A stretch of 64,000 nucleotides of DNA from the NCBI RefSeq assembly GCF_001294455.1, contig NZ_LIKT01000019.1:29981-93980 (forward strand), given 5' to 3'. This DNA is from Phaeobacter sp. 11ANDIMAR09 (GTDB lineage: Bacteria; Pseudomonadota; Alphaproteobacteria; Rhodobacterales; Rhodobacteraceae). The position numbers and the translations under genes are program-made. Positions 45,669 to 54,906 of the stretch are shown piece after piece (the stretch's first letter is position 1; each line of letters begins with the position of its first letter). Below the pieces are notes generated by a model that was not told the origin of the DNA, searched no databases, and worked only from the letters and a program-made list of their open reading frames with translations.

Positions 45669-47144
45669 ATGAGCACCATGCCTGCCCTTCGTTTTGCCGA
45701 CTACGACCCCAAAGCTGTTTCGGGTATGACCGGCCATGTTGTTGTTCTGGTCACGCCCGAAGGTGTGATGGATCAGGCGGCGCGCAGCGCCAACCGGTTG
45801 ACCAAGGGGTCGCTTGCGCGTCTGATTGCAGCCCCGGAATTTGCCAAACATAAAACCGGCACTGTCATTACCTTGGGATGGCCCACTGGTATGGCAGCCG
45901 AAGCCCTGCATGTCCTCGTTCTGCCCCGCCGTATCACCCCGGTGGAGGCGCGTCAGGCCGGCGCCAAGCTGGTGGCCGCGGCGCCGGGGAAATCCATGAC
46001 AGTGATGGCGGGATCGATTCCCAAGGCGGCCGAGCTGGCGATGGGCATGGCCCTGCGCAGCTATGGTTTTGACAACCACAAATCCCAGGCGGAGGACAGG
46101 CCAGAGACCGAAATCACTATCGCCCACAAGGCCCATTCGGAAATGGCAGCAGCGTTTGCGCCTCTGGCCGCGGTTGCCGAGGGGGTTCATATGACCCGTG
46201 ATCTGGTCAACGAGCCCGCCAATGTGCTGACCACCTCAGAATTTGCCCGCCGGATCGAAGATATGGCGCAGATTGGTCTTGAGATCGAGATCCTAGAGGA
46301 AGTCCAGCTGGAAGAGCTGGGCATGGGAGCGTTGCTCTGTGTGGGGCAGGGATCTGACAGCCCCTCCAAAGTGGCCATCATGACCTGGAACGGCGGCAGC
46401 GAGGGCGCAGCGCCGCTGGCCTTGGTTGGCAAAGGCGTGGTCTTTGACACTGGTGGTATCTCGCTCAAACCGGCGGCTGGCATGGAAGAGATGACCATGG
46501 ATATGGGCGGCGCCGGCGTGGTTGTCGGCACCATGAAGGCCCTGGCGCTGCGCAAGGCTCGCGCCAATGTGGTGGGCCTGGTTGGGCTGGTCGAAAACAT
46601 GCCCTCGGGCAATGCCACCCGTCCGGGCGATGTGGTGACCTCCATGAAAGGCGACACTATCGAGGTGATCAATACCGATGCCGAGGGGCGTTTGGTTCTA
46701 TGTGATGTCTTGTGGTACGCGCAGGAGCGCTTCAAGCCCTGCGGTGTCATCGATCTCGCCACCCTCACCGGCGCCGTGATCATTGGGCTTGGCCATGAAA
46801 ATGCCGGTGTCTTTTCCAATGATGATCCGCTGTGCAACGGGTTCCTCAAATCCGCCCAGGCGATGGATGAAGGCGCCTGGAGATTGCCCTTGGGACAGGG
46901 CTATGATGACCAGCTGAAGTCGCGCATTGCCGATATGAAAAATGTCGGCGGCCGCCCCGCAGGCTCCATCACAGCCGCCCAGTTCCTCAAACGATTTATC
47001 AAGGACGATATGCCCTGGATGCATCTGGATATCGCCGGGGTGGCCCTGTTGAAATCCGCGAGCGCCTATGCACCCAAAGGCGCCACCGGCTGGGGCGTCA
47101 TGGCGCTGGACCGCCTGGTGCAAGACAAGTTCGAGGCGGAATAA
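45669..47144 (+). CDS. pepA: Leucyl aminopeptidase (M17)
   Basis: A cytosolic binuclear metallo-aminopeptidase (491 residues) that removes N-terminal residues. Diagnostic are GKGVVFDTGGISLKPAAGM (in part), the signature NTDAEGRLVL and the earlier VNEPANVLT. The start at 45669 has AGGAG 10 bases upstream and the frame extends upstream without protein-like sequence. holC follows after 7 bases, as is common. Confidence 0.96.
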   Translation: MSTMPALRFADYDPKAVSGMTGHVVVLVTPEGVMDQAARSANRLTKGSLARLIAAPEFAKHKTGTVITLGWPTGMAAEALHVLVLPRRITPVEARQAGAKLVAAAPGKSMTVMAGSIPKAAELAMGMALRSYGFDNHKSQAEDRPETEITIAHKAHSEMAAAFAPLAAVAEGVHMTRDLVNEPANVLTTSEFARRIEDMAQIGLEIEILEEVQLEELGMGALLCVGQGSDSPSKVAIMTWNGGSEGAAPLALVGKGVVFDTGGISLKPAAGMEEMTMDMGGAGVVVGTMKALALRKARANVVGLVGLVENMPSGNATRPGDVVTSMKGDTIEVINTDAEGRLVLCDVLWYAQERFKPCGVIDLATLTGAVIIGLGHENAGVFSNDDPLCNGFLKSAQAMDEGAWRLPLGQGYDDQLKSRIADMKNVGGRPAGSITAAQFLKRFIKDDMPWMHLDIAGVALLKSASAYAPKGATGWGVMALDRLVQDKFEAE

Positions 47145-47151
47145 ATTCACA

Positions 47152-47610
47152 ATGGGGGCCGCCTATTTCTATCATCTGACCCGCCGCCCGCTGCAGGAGA
47201 CCCTGCCGGTTCTGCTGCAAAAAGCGCGCGCTGCGGGCTGGCGCATTGTTGTGCGCGGCCAAATGGCTGACCGGATGAACTGGCTGGATGACTGCCTTTG
47301 GCAGGGCAGCGCAGACAGTTTTCTGGCCCATGGTCAGGCGGGTGGGCCCCATGATGCTCTGCAACCGATTTTGTTGACCACAGCAGCTGAGAGCGCCAAT
47401 GCGCCGGATTGCTTGATGACCGTCGACGGCGCCTGGGTAACACCCGAGGAGGTTCAGGGCCTGCAGCGGGTGTGCATCCTGTTTGACGGCACCGATCAGA
47501 CCGCGGTCGAAACGGCCCGCGGCCAATGGAAAAACCTGACAGCGGCAGGGTGTTCGGCGCAATACTGGTCCGAAGAATCCGGGCGCTGGGAAAAGAAGGC
47601 CGAAGCCTGA
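47152..47610 (+). CDS. holC: DNA polymerase III subunit chi
   Basis: Chi links the clamp loader to SSB in the replicative polymerase. The 152-residue protein begins MGAAYFYHLTRRPLQETLP, continues with LLQKARAAGWRIVVRG and LDDCLWQGSADSFLAHG, all typical of HolC. Its start lies 7 bases beyond the pepA stop. Acidic middle and C-terminal CILFDGTDQTAVETAR are also family-like. Confidence 0.92.
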   Translation: MGAAYFYHLTRRPLQETLPVLLQKARAAGWRIVVRGQMADRMNWLDDCLWQGSADSFLAHGQAGGPHDALQPILLTTAAESANAPDCLMTVDGAWVTPEEVQGLQRVCILFDGTDQTAVETARGQWKNLTAAGCSAQYWSEESGRWEKKAEA

Positions 47611-47735
47611 CAGCTCCGGCTAGTTCTCTTGTGCAGCGGCGTCTTCAGTTCGTTTGCTAAGTAGGGAGCGCGCCTGGAAAACACTTTTTCCTTTGCGGCG
47701 TGTTTTTTTGCCCTCAACCCTCAGATCACCGGGAT

Positions 47736-48317
47736 CTAGCGGGTCAGGACCAAGGCCCCATTGCGGATTTCAATGCTGGACCAGCGTTGCAGGTAGGTCA
47801 TGCCAAGCAAGGATTGATCCATGTCGCTCTTATTGACCGACACCCGCAGATTGCGATCGCGGATTTGTCCCAGGGCCAGCTCATCGACCTGCACAGAGGC
47901 CGTGCGCACAACACCGTTGGCGGTATTGGCTCGCCCCAAATAGGCGAGCTTTTCCGGCTCCAACCCGGCCCGGCGGGCATCTTTGATGGTGAGAACGACC
48001 TCGCTCGCACCGGTATCCACCAGAAAATCAACCCGCGCCCCGTTGACCAACAGCGTGAGGTAATAGTGACCATCAGGAGAGCGAGGCACCACAACTTGAC
48101 CCGTCTCACCCATTACCGATTGCTGTGGTCGCACCGTCTGACGGATGTCTTCCCACAGTCCAAACGCGGCGATGGCCCCCAGAAAGATAAAGCCCCAAAT
48201 CGCCATCTGTTGCAGGGTCGTGCTCAGGCGTTGGCGCGTTTGCACAAAGACCCAGGCGCCCACAGCGCAGAGCAGCAGCCCAAGGTAGAGCAAGCGTCCA
48301 AAATCGATGTCTTCCAT
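47736..48317 (-). CDS. Membrane-anchored retropepsin-like aspartic protease (TIGR02281 family)
   Basis: A 193-residue protein with two hydrophobic segments (about residues 9-25 and 38-55) and a periplasmic-facing retropepsin-like domain containing the catalytic DTGAS motif (FLVDTGASEVVLT). Such clan AA proteases have one active Asp per chain and dimerise; the substrate is unknown. ATG 48317 starts MEDIDFGRLL; the frame is open further upstream. Third gene of the ABC-F/marC/protease unit. Confidence 0.9.
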   Translation of the reverse strand: MEDIDFGRLLYLGLLLCAVGAWVFVQTRQRLSTTLQQMAIWGFIFLGAIAAFGLWEDIRQTVRPQQSVMGETGQVVVPRSPDGHYYLTLLVNGARVDFLVDTGASEVVLTIKDARRAGLEPEKLAYLGRANTANGVVRTASVQVDELALGQIRDRNLRVSVNKSDMDQSLLGMTYLQRWSSIEIRNGALVLTR

Positions 48318-48357
48318 GAGCTTGTCCTGGGTTGTTGTCGCTGATCCTGGCCTGTTG

Positions 48358-48981
48358 TCAGCTGGCAAAGCCAAAATCGCGCAGCCCGTCCAGAACGAAC
48401 TGAACCGAAAGGGCCGCCAGCAACATTCCCAGCAGACGGGTCACCACATTGATGCCGGTCTTGCCAAGGGCGCGTTCCAGCAGCCCTGAGGCCAGGAACA
48501 TAGCCAGCATGACCAAAAGCACCGCAAAAACTACGCACATCACCAGGGCAAAGCCCTCCAATCCGGGTTTCTGTCCGGCCAGCAGAATGACCGTGGCAAT
48601 GGATCCGGGCCCGGCAATCAGAGGGATCGATATGGGAAAGACTGACGGGTCCTCGACCTCGGTGGCCTCTTCGCCCTGGTTTTCCCGGCGTTTGGTGCGC
48701 CGCTCAAACAACATGTCGAGCGCAGTGATGAACAGCAAAACGCCCCCAGCCACCCGAAATGCGGCCATGGAAATACCGGCAAAGCCCAGAACGGCTTCGC
48801 CAAAAGCGGTAAAAAGCGCCAGAAGAACCATCGATGTCAGCGAGGCGCGCAGCGCGATAGAACGCCGTTCATGGGGGGAGGCCCCCTGGGTCAATGCCAA
48901 AAAGATCGGGGTGAGGCCAATGGGATCAATGATCACAAACAGCGTCACAAAAGAGGTGATCAAAAAGGCAGTATCGATCAT
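48358..48981 (-). CDS. MarC family integral membrane protein
   Basis: The 207-residue protein has six predicted membrane segments and typical MarC stretches (FVIIDPIGLTPIFLALTQG, RVAGGVLLFITALDML, IPLIAGPGSIATVIL). MarC proteins were once linked to multiple antibiotic resistance but the function is unknown. It overlaps the ABC-F gene by 4 bases (ATGA), indicating coupling. Confidence 0.9.
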   Translation of the reverse strand: MIDTAFLITSFVTLFVIIDPIGLTPIFLALTQGASPHERRSIALRASLTSMVLLALFTAFGEAVLGFAGISMAAFRVAGGVLLFITALDMLFERRTKRRENQGEEATEVEDPSVFPISIPLIAGPGSIATVILLAGQKPGLEGFALVMCVVFAVLLVMLAMFLASGLLERALGKTGINVVTRLLGMLLAALSVQFVLDGLRDFGFAS

Positions 48982-50864
48982 GTGGCTTCAGCTTTTTCCA
49001 GTTTCTCCAGGGCGCGCATCCACAACATCTCGGCCCGCTCCAGCGCGGTGATGACCTCGGCATGCTTGCCCTGCCAAACCCGAGCCTCGTCTTTTTTTTC
49101 CGGTTCGTAAAGCTCTGGATCTGCCAGCTTGGCGTCCAGCTTGTCTTTCATTTGGCTCAGCTTGGTGACCCGCTCTTCGGATTTTCGGGCCTCCTTGCGC
49201 AGGGCCATGATGGCCTCTCGCGAGGGGCGCGCAGGCTTTGGCTTGGCCCGTTTCGCAGGTTTGTCCTTGGCTGCGGGCTTGTCTTTTTCCAACAGAAAGG
49301 CCCGGTAAGAGGCCAGATCGCCGTCATAGGGTTTGACCGTCCCCTGCGAGACCAGCCAGAGCCGATCCGCCACCAGGCTCAGCAGATGCATATCATGGCT
49401 GACCAGAACAACCGCGCCGGTATAGGCTGTCAAAGCCTCGACCAAAGCCTCGCGGCTTTCGATGTCCAGGTGGTTTGTCGGTTCATCCAGGATCAGCAGA
49501 TGCGGCGCTTCCAGGGTGGCCAGCAACAGCGACAGGCGTGCCTTCTGCCCACCGGACAGACGCGCCACCTCGGTATCGGCCTGATCAGCGCCCAGACCAA
49601 ATCCGGCCAGGCGGGCTCGCAAACGAGCCTGGCCCTCTTCTGGACGTTCGCGCATCAAATGCTGCAGTGGCGTCTCATCGATATAGAGCTCATCCACTTG
49701 ATGCTGGGCAAAAAAGCCGATCCGCAGCTTGCTGGATTGACTCATCTTGCCGTTCATCGGCTGCAGACGAGCAGACAGCATTTTTGACAGGGTCGATTTG
49801 CCTTCGCCATTTTTGCCCAAAAGGGCAATGCGATCATCCTGATCAATGCGCAGGTCCAGATGGCTCAGGATGACCTTGTCGTCATAGCCAACCTTGACGC
49901 CCTCTGTGGCGATAATCGGCGGCGAAAGCTCTTCCGGAGTGGGAAAGGTGAACACCGTACGGGCCGCATCTTCGGGGGCACGAATGGTCTCCATCTTCTC
50001 CAGCATCTTGACCCGGCTCTGAGCCTGTTTTGCTTTGCTCGCCTTAGCTTTGAACCGGTCCACAAAAGACTGCAGATGGGAACGCCGGGCGTCCTGTTTT
50101 TTGGCCTGAGCCGCCTGGTTGGCACGATTGGCCGCACGCTGGCGGGCAAACTGGTCGTAGTTGCCGCCGTAATAGGTGACCTTGCGGTCTTCCAGGTGCA
50201 GGATGCCTCCGACGGAACGGTTCAACAGCTCCCGGTCGTGGCTGATGATAATCACCGTGTGGGGATATTTGACCAGATAGGCTTCCAGCCAAAGCGCCCC
50301 CTCGAGATCCAGATAGTTGGTCGGCTCATCCAAGAGCAGCAGATCCGGTTCCGAGAACAGGACTGCCCCCAGCGCCACGCGCATCCGCCAGCCTCCGGAA
50401 AAGTCGGAACAGGGGCGTTGCTGCGCCTCTTCGTCAAAGCCAAGCCCCTTGAGGATCGAGGCCGCCCGCGCTTCCGCCGACCAGGCGTCAATATCGGCCA
50501 GCCGGGTCTGTATCTCAGCAATACGGGAAGGGTCGGTTGCGGTCTCGGCCTCCGCCATCAAGGCGGCCCGTTCAGTATCCGCCGCCAGCACAGTGTCAAT
50601 CAGCGACACATTGGAAGAGGGCGCCTCTTGGGCAATGCCGCCAATCTGCGCCTTTGACGGCAGAGTGATTGATCCCGTCTCCAGCACCAATTCGCCCCTG
50701 ATAAGGCGAAAAAGCGTGGTTTTACCGGTGCCGTTGCGCCCCACAAGGCCCACTTTGTGGCCCGTGGGAATGGTGGCGCTGGCCTCTTCAAAAAGGGGCC
50801 GCCCTTCAACCGAATAGGTGATATCCTGAATACGTAGCATGGGCTCATGCACTGTCGCAGTCAT
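48978..50864 (-). CDS. ABC-F family ATPase
   Basis: A 628-residue soluble protein with two ABC domains: Walker A GLVGRNGTGKTTLF and ALLGKNGEGKSTLS, signatures DFSGGWRMRVAL and LSGGQKARLSLL, and Walker B LLLLDEPTNYLD and LILDEPTNHLD. The C-terminus has Lys/Arg-rich coiled-coil (KPAKRAKPKPARPSREAIM and so on, in part). It is of YheS/Uup-like type, acting on ribosomes in known relatives. Upstream is a 356-base region with repeat fragments. Confidence 0.92.
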   Translation of the reverse strand: MTATVHEPMLRIQDITYSVEGRPLFEEASATIPTGHKVGLVGRNGTGKTTLFRLIRGELVLETGSITLPSKAQIGGIAQEAPSSNVSLIDTVLAADTERAALMAEAETATDPSRIAEIQTRLADIDAWSAEARAASILKGLGFDEEAQQRPCSDFSGGWRMRVALGAVLFSEPDLLLLDEPTNYLDLEGALWLEAYLVKYPHTVIIISHDRELLNRSVGGILHLEDRKVTYYGGNYDQFARQRAANRANQAAQAKKQDARRSHLQSFVDRFKAKASKAKQAQSRVKMLEKMETIRAPEDAARTVFTFPTPEELSPPIIATEGVKVGYDDKVILSHLDLRIDQDDRIALLGKNGEGKSTLSKMLSARLQPMNGKMSQSSKLRIGFFAQHQVDELYIDETPLQHLMRERPEEGQARLRARLAGFGLGADQADTEVARLSGGQKARLSLLLATLEAPHLLILDEPTNHLDIESREALVEALTAYTGAVVLVSHDMHLLSLVADRLWLVSQGTVKPYDGDLASYRAFLLEKDKPAAKDKPAKRAKPKPARPSREAIMALRKEARKSEERVTKLSQMKDKLDAKLADPELYEPEKKDEARVWQGKHAEVITALERAEMLWMRALEKLEKAEAT

Positions 50865-50971
50865 CGCGCCTTGTCAATGCGTATCCGACGGCGCCCTCGT
50901 TGAAACGCTCTTGATCTGCAACCTGTCCCACAGCCATGACCGCGCCAAACCACTCCGCCCTATATCATCTT

Positions 50972-51007
50972 TCCAAAAATATTCCGGAGTGTGAGGCAGA
51001 GCCTCAC
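50972..51007 (-). repeat. Truncated third copy of the multi-hairpin repeat
   Basis: GTGAGGC/GCCTCAC (50991-51007) with the adjacent CACTCCGGAATATTTTTGG on the minus strand matches the 5' third of copies at 18135 and 20973. The long FFCATTTGGCC-type and GGGGGC hairpins are missing. It lies in the 356-base gap between the ABC-F start and the MFS gene. Confidence 0.7.
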
Positions 51008-51045
51008 AAACAGGCCAGTGTCCAAACAGGCCAGCGTCCAAACAG
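51008..51045 (+). repeat. Tandem 16-base direct repeat
   Basis: AAACAGGCCAGYGTCC occurs twice in tandem (51008-51023, 51024-51039) followed by a partial unit AAACAG. A 13-base direct repeat CATGACCGCGCCA flanks the area at 50935-50947 and 51050-51062. Together they suggest local duplication next to the truncated hairpin repeat. Confidence 0.8.
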
Positions 51046-51220
51046 AGGGCATGACCGCGCCATCCTCCGCAGAGGTACCCTCTTCTTTGAGTCTGGTTTG
51101 CATCTGGCCTTTTGCCCGGGAATGCAAGAAGCTGACGCAAAGCCATTTGAGCCGAAACATCCCCATGACACCCGTCTCAGGGCCGTTTCTCGACCTTAGA
51201 TTTTAGCCTTAGGGTGATCC

Positions 51221-52423
51221 ATGCGGGCCGCGCAGAATGCTCCCCATCTTGTGACCTTGATTTACGCCAATGCTCTGGCGGTCCTCTCCTTGAATATGTT
51301 CTTGCCCTCCTTGGCTCGGATCGCCGAAGAGTTTGACAGTGGCTATGGGTTGGTCAATCTGGCCGTGGCGGGCTATCTGGGAATCTCTGCGATCCTGCAG
51401 CTGCTTATGGGGCCGCTGTCTGATCGCTTTGGCCGTCGCCCGGTATTGCTTGTCTCGATGTTGCTCTATGCGCTGGCCTCATTGGGCTGCGTGTTGGCGC
51501 AATCGGTCTGGGGGTTTTTGGCCTTTCGCATGATCCAGGCGATGGTGGTGGCCTGTCAGGTGCTTTCCCGTGCGGCCATCCGCGACGTCTATTCCACAAA
51601 TGAAGCGGCCAGCAAGCTGGGCTATGTGACCATGGTCATGGCTTTGGCACCAATGTTCGGGCCGATGCTGGGAGGCGCGCTGGATATGCTCTTTGGCTGG
51701 CGCTCGGTCTTTGTGCTTTATACCAGCCTGGGGCTGGGCCTGTTGTTGCTCAGCTGGGCGGATTGGGGAGAGACCAACCACCAGCCCTCTGCAACCTTTG
51801 GGGCACAGATGCGCAGCTATCCTGATCTGCTGGCCTCGCGCCGCTTCTGGGGCTACAGTTTCTGCCTGGCCTTTTCCATTGGCGGTTTTTACGCGTTTAT
51901 CACCGGAGCACCGCTGGTGGCGGCGGCTTGGTTTGATCTAAACCCGGCGCAGCTGGGCCTGGGCATCGGTATTATCACCGGTGGCTTTATGGTGGGCAAT
52001 TTTGTCACCGGGCTTTTGGCGGGCCGGGTGTCGCTCACCGGTTTGATCCTGGCGGGGCGGGTTGCCGCCGTTCTGGGGCCGGTGATCGGTCTGGGCCTGT
52101 TTCTGGCTGAACAGGGAGCGGTTCTGGTGTTTTTTGGCGCCGCGATAGCGGTTGGCTTTGGCAATGGGCTGACAGTGGCCAATGCCAGCGCTGGCCTGAT
52201 GTCGGTGCGGCCGCATCTGGCGGGGTCAGCCTCGGGGCTGGCAGGAGCCATTACTGTTGCGTTTGGCGCAGTGATGACCACCATCACCGGTCTGCTGGTG
52301 AGCCCGGGAAACGCCCCCTTCATGGTGCTGTCTATCATTGTGCTTTCAAGCCTCTGTGCGCTTGGCTTTGCGCTTTATGTGCGCTGGCTCGATATGCGCG
52401 ACCCATTGGAGCAAGCGGGTTGA
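51221..52423 (+). CDS. MFS exporter of the Bcr/CflA type
   Basis: A 400-residue integral membrane protein with about 12 transmembrane segments. The loop 2-3 motif GPLSDRFGRRPVLLVS, the first segment ALAVLSLNMFLPSLARIAEEF and RAAIRDVYS are typical of Bcr/CflA drug efflux transporters. The substrate is unknown. A 356-base gap precedes it on the divergent side, containing duplicated repeat sequence and no other gene I can support; a weak AGGGTG lies just before the start. Confidence 0.9.
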   Translation: MRAAQNAPHLVTLIYANALAVLSLNMFLPSLARIAEEFDSGYGLVNLAVAGYLGISAILQLLMGPLSDRFGRRPVLLVSMLLYALASLGCVLAQSVWGFLAFRMIQAMVVACQVLSRAAIRDVYSTNEAASKLGYVTMVMALAPMFGPMLGGALDMLFGWRSVFVLYTSLGLGLLLLSWADWGETNHQPSATFGAQMRSYPDLLASRRFWGYSFCLAFSIGGFYAFITGAPLVAAAWFDLNPAQLGLGIGIITGGFMVGNFVTGLLAGRVSLTGLILAGRVAAVLGPVIGLGLFLAEQGAVLVFFGAAIAVGFGNGLTVANASAGLMSVRPHLAGSASGLAGAITVAFGAVMTTITGLLVSPGNAPFMVLSIIVLSSLCALGFALYVRWLDMRDPLEQAG

Positions 52424-52545
52424 AAATGCCCGCCAATCCCCCGCCAGCATAAACTCCCCCTTCCCAACTGCCCGCAGGCATGTTAGGCGGCGCGCGATAT
52501 TCCGGCGCGGATTTTGCCGCCACTTTTTCAAATGGAGAACGCCCC

Positions 52546-52968
52546 ATGGCTCTGCAACGCACTTTCTCGATCATCAAACCCGATGCCACTCGTCGCAACC
52601 TGACCGGTGCCATCAACGCCAAGTTCGAAGAAGCTGGCCTGCGTATCGTCGCACAAAAGCGTATTCACCTGACCAAAGCCCAGGCTGGCAAGTTCTACGA
52701 AGTGCACGCTGAGCGTCCCTTCTACGACGAGCTGTGCGAATTCATGTCTTCCGAGCCAATCGTTTGCCAGGTTCTGGAAGGCGAGAACGCCATCGCCAAG
52801 AACCGTGAAATCATGGGCGCAACCAACCCAGCCGACGCCGCAGCCGGCACCATCCGCGCCGAATTCGCGGAATCGGTTGGAGAAAACTCCGTGCACGGTT
52901 CCGACGCGCCTGAAACAGCTGCCGTTGAAATCGCCTACTTCTTCTCCGGTCTCGAGCTGGTTGGCTAA
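52546..52968 (+). CDS. ndk: Nucleoside diphosphate kinase
   Basis: Transfers the gamma-phosphate among nucleoside di- and triphosphates through a phosphohistidine. The 140-residue protein starts [18 protein letters not shown] and has the active-site His in [10 protein letters not shown]. The ATG 52546 follows GGAG about 7 bases upstream; an open frame exists further upstream but is not family-like. A strong terminator follows. Confidence 0.98.
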   Translation: MALQRTFSIIKPDATRRNLTGAINAKFEEAGLRIVAQKRIHLTKAQAGKFYEVHAERPFYDELCEFMSSEPIVCQVLEGENAIAKNREIMGATNPADAAAGTIRAEFAESVGENSVHGSDAPETAAVEIAYFFSGLELVG

Positions 52969-53003
52969 GCCACCGTTGCTTCAGATCTTAAGATGCAAGA
53001 TTG

Positions 53004-53037
53004 GGTCGCTCCGCAGGTCGGAGCGGCCCTTTTTGTG
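53004..53037 (+). terminator. Intrinsic terminator after ndk
   Basis: GGTCGCTCCG/CGGAGCGGCC forms a GC-rich stem around a 5-base loop (one G-T-type mismatch) and is followed by CCTTTTTG. It lies 36 bases after the ndk stop. Confidence 0.88.
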
Positions 53038-53087
53038 CTCAGTTTTTTATGCTCAGGTGGGAGGGCAGCGGCTGCGCGGCGGTGGTC

Positions 53088-53426
53088 CTAGCGGCTAGCC
53101 GTCTTCTCGATCACGCCGATCTGGTCCAGGATGCGTTCAAACTCAGAGCGCCCCTTGTCAAAGCTCTGCGCCTTGATGGTGTCAAAGCGTTTGCGCAGGG
53201 CCTTTTTCTCATCGCCTTTGCAGTCATTCCAGGGGCGCCCCTGCAGTGCCATGACCAGCACATAATAGCCGATGAAATGGGGCTTGCTGCCATTGGCCAG
53301 CAACCGCCCGTAGGCAGCATCTGCGCCTAAGCCACGCAGCTCTTCTGCGCTGTGAATACCGGCGCGCTTACACGCCTCTTCATAGGCGGGGCCCAGGTTG
53401 CGGATGGTGGAAATGGATGTGGACAT
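53088..53426 (-). CDS. TfoX C-terminal domain-like protein
   Basis: A 112-residue protein of the TfoX C-terminal domain type: ISTIRNLGPAYEEACKRAGI, SAEELRGLGADAAYGRLLANG and FIGYYVLVMALQGRPWND. In gammaproteobacteria TfoX is a competence regulator, but stand-alone C-domain proteins have no clear function; the helix-hairpin-helix-like fold could bind nucleic acid. ATG 53426 matches the domain start better than the longer frame. Confidence 0.85.
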   Translation of the reverse strand: MSTSISTIRNLGPAYEEACKRAGIHSAEELRGLGADAAYGRLLANGSKPHFIGYYVLVMALQGRPWNDCKGDEKKALRKRFDTIKAQSFDKGRSEFERILDQIGVIEKTASR

Positions 53427-53562
53427 AGGGGGAACATATGGCGATTTTCGCCCCCTGTCACCCAGCAAATTTTGTCAGCTTCGCCGTTGAACACAAGGAG
53501 CGTAGTGTTGACAGGGCGATATTTTATGTTGATCTTCAAAGCATTAACCTGGAGTAGCCAAT

Positions 53563-54807
53563 TTGCCCAAATCCTCGATGTCACCGATGGCAGATATTCG
53601 TCATTTTGATCTGACCCATCCGCCCGCAGGTTTTGTTGAGGATCCGTTTCCCTTCTATGATGCGCTCTTGTCCGAAGCGCCGGTGCTGCCGCAGCCGGAT
53701 GGCTCTTTCCTGATCAGCCGCTACGATGATCTGGATCGCATCTACCGGGACACAACGCTGTTTTCTTCGGATAAAAAGGCGGTTTTTGCCCCCAAATTTG
53801 GCGCCGGTTCTCCGCTGTTTGAACATCACACCACCTCGTTGGTGTTTTCGGATCCGCCACTGCACACCCGGGTGCGTCGGATTATGAGTTCGGCGCTGAC
53901 ACCCCGGGCGTTGGCCCGGATGGAGCCGGGGTTGATTGCTACCGTCGATCATCTGCTTGCGGCAATGGCCGACCGGCCAGTTGTGGATTTGATCGCGGAT
54001 TTTGCCGCAACCATTCCCATTCAGGTCATTGGCAACCTGCTGGATGTGCCAATGGATGAACGCGGGCCTCTGCGGGATTGGTCTCTGGCTATTCTTGGGG
54101 CGCTCGAGCCCTCCTTGAGCGAGTCAGAGCTGGCGATGGGGCACCAAGCGGTTGAGGAGTTCAAGGCCTATCTGAGCGATCTGATTGCCCGTCGTCGCGC
54201 TGCGCCTGGGGATCCGGAAACGGATGTTTTGACCCGGTTGATCGGGGATAGCGACACCGAAGTACAGCCGGAAGGATTGAGCGAGATCGAGCTGATCCAG
54301 AACTGTATCTTCATTTTGAATGCCGGTCATGAAACCACCACCAATCTGATCGGCAACGGACTTGCTCTGCTGCATGATCATCCGGATCAGCGGGCGCGGC
54401 TTTTGGCGCAGCCTGAGCTGATAAAGCCTGCGGTCGAGGAGATCTTGCGCTTTCGTTCGCCCAACCAGCTCGGCAATCGAGAAACCACGGGCATGGTGGA
54501 GCTCGGCGGACATGTGATCCCGCGTGGCAGCAATCTGCATTTGGTCATTGGTGCGGCCAATCGCGATCCTGAGATTTTTGACAATCCGCAGGTTTTTGAT
54601 GTGGCGCGCAAGCCAAACCGGCATCTGGCCTTTGCGGGCGGGCCGCATGTCTGTGTCGGGCTGACCCTGGCGCGGCTGGAAGGCAAAATTGCGCTGGAGC
54701 GGTTCCTGGCCCGCTATCCCAACTACGAAGTCCTGCCTGGGCGTGAGAGCGGGGGCCGCATCCGTTTTCGCGGCTATGCCCACCTGCCTGCGAGGATCTC
54801 ATTTTAG
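53563..54807 (+). CDS. Cytochrome P450
   Basis: A 414-residue soluble haem monooxygenase. The I-helix AGHETTTN (residues about 254-261), the E-x-x-R pair in EEILRF (293-296), and the haem ligand Cys364 in FAGGPHVCVG are all present. No ferredoxin or reductase gene is adjacent, so the redox partner is elsewhere. I report the TTG at 53563 because GGAG (53551-53554) is 8 bases upstream; ATG 53578 or 53587 is possible. Substrate unknown; similar roseobacter P450s are often orphan. Confidence 0.92.
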   Translation: MPKSSMSPMADIRHFDLTHPPAGFVEDPFPFYDALLSEAPVLPQPDGSFLISRYDDLDRIYRDTTLFSSDKKAVFAPKFGAGSPLFEHHTTSLVFSDPPLHTRVRRIMSSALTPRALARMEPGLIATVDHLLAAMADRPVVDLIADFAATIPIQVIGNLLDVPMDERGPLRDWSLAILGALEPSLSESELAMGHQAVEEFKAYLSDLIARRRAAPGDPETDVLTRLIGDSDTEVQPEGLSEIELIQNCIFILNAGHETTTNLIGNGLALLHDHPDQRARLLAQPELIKPAVEEILRFRSPNQLGNRETTGMVELGGHVIPRGSNLHLVIGAANRDPEIFDNPQVFDVARKPNRHLAFAGGPHVCVGLTLARLEGKIALERFLARYPNYEVLPGRESGGRIRFRGYAHLPARISF

Positions 54808-54906
54808 GTCGGGCGAGGTCGCGGCCTCTATCTTTGGGGGCGCTCTCCAGTGCAAACACATGCGAGCTGTCTGCATATCCAAAACCAGGGTTAGGCGCGC
54901 GCAGGG

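Noticed and set aside
47678..47709. AAAACAC ... GTGTTTT hairpin between holC and the aspartic protease
   Set aside because: Stem is short and AT-rich with a long loop; too weak to call a terminator.
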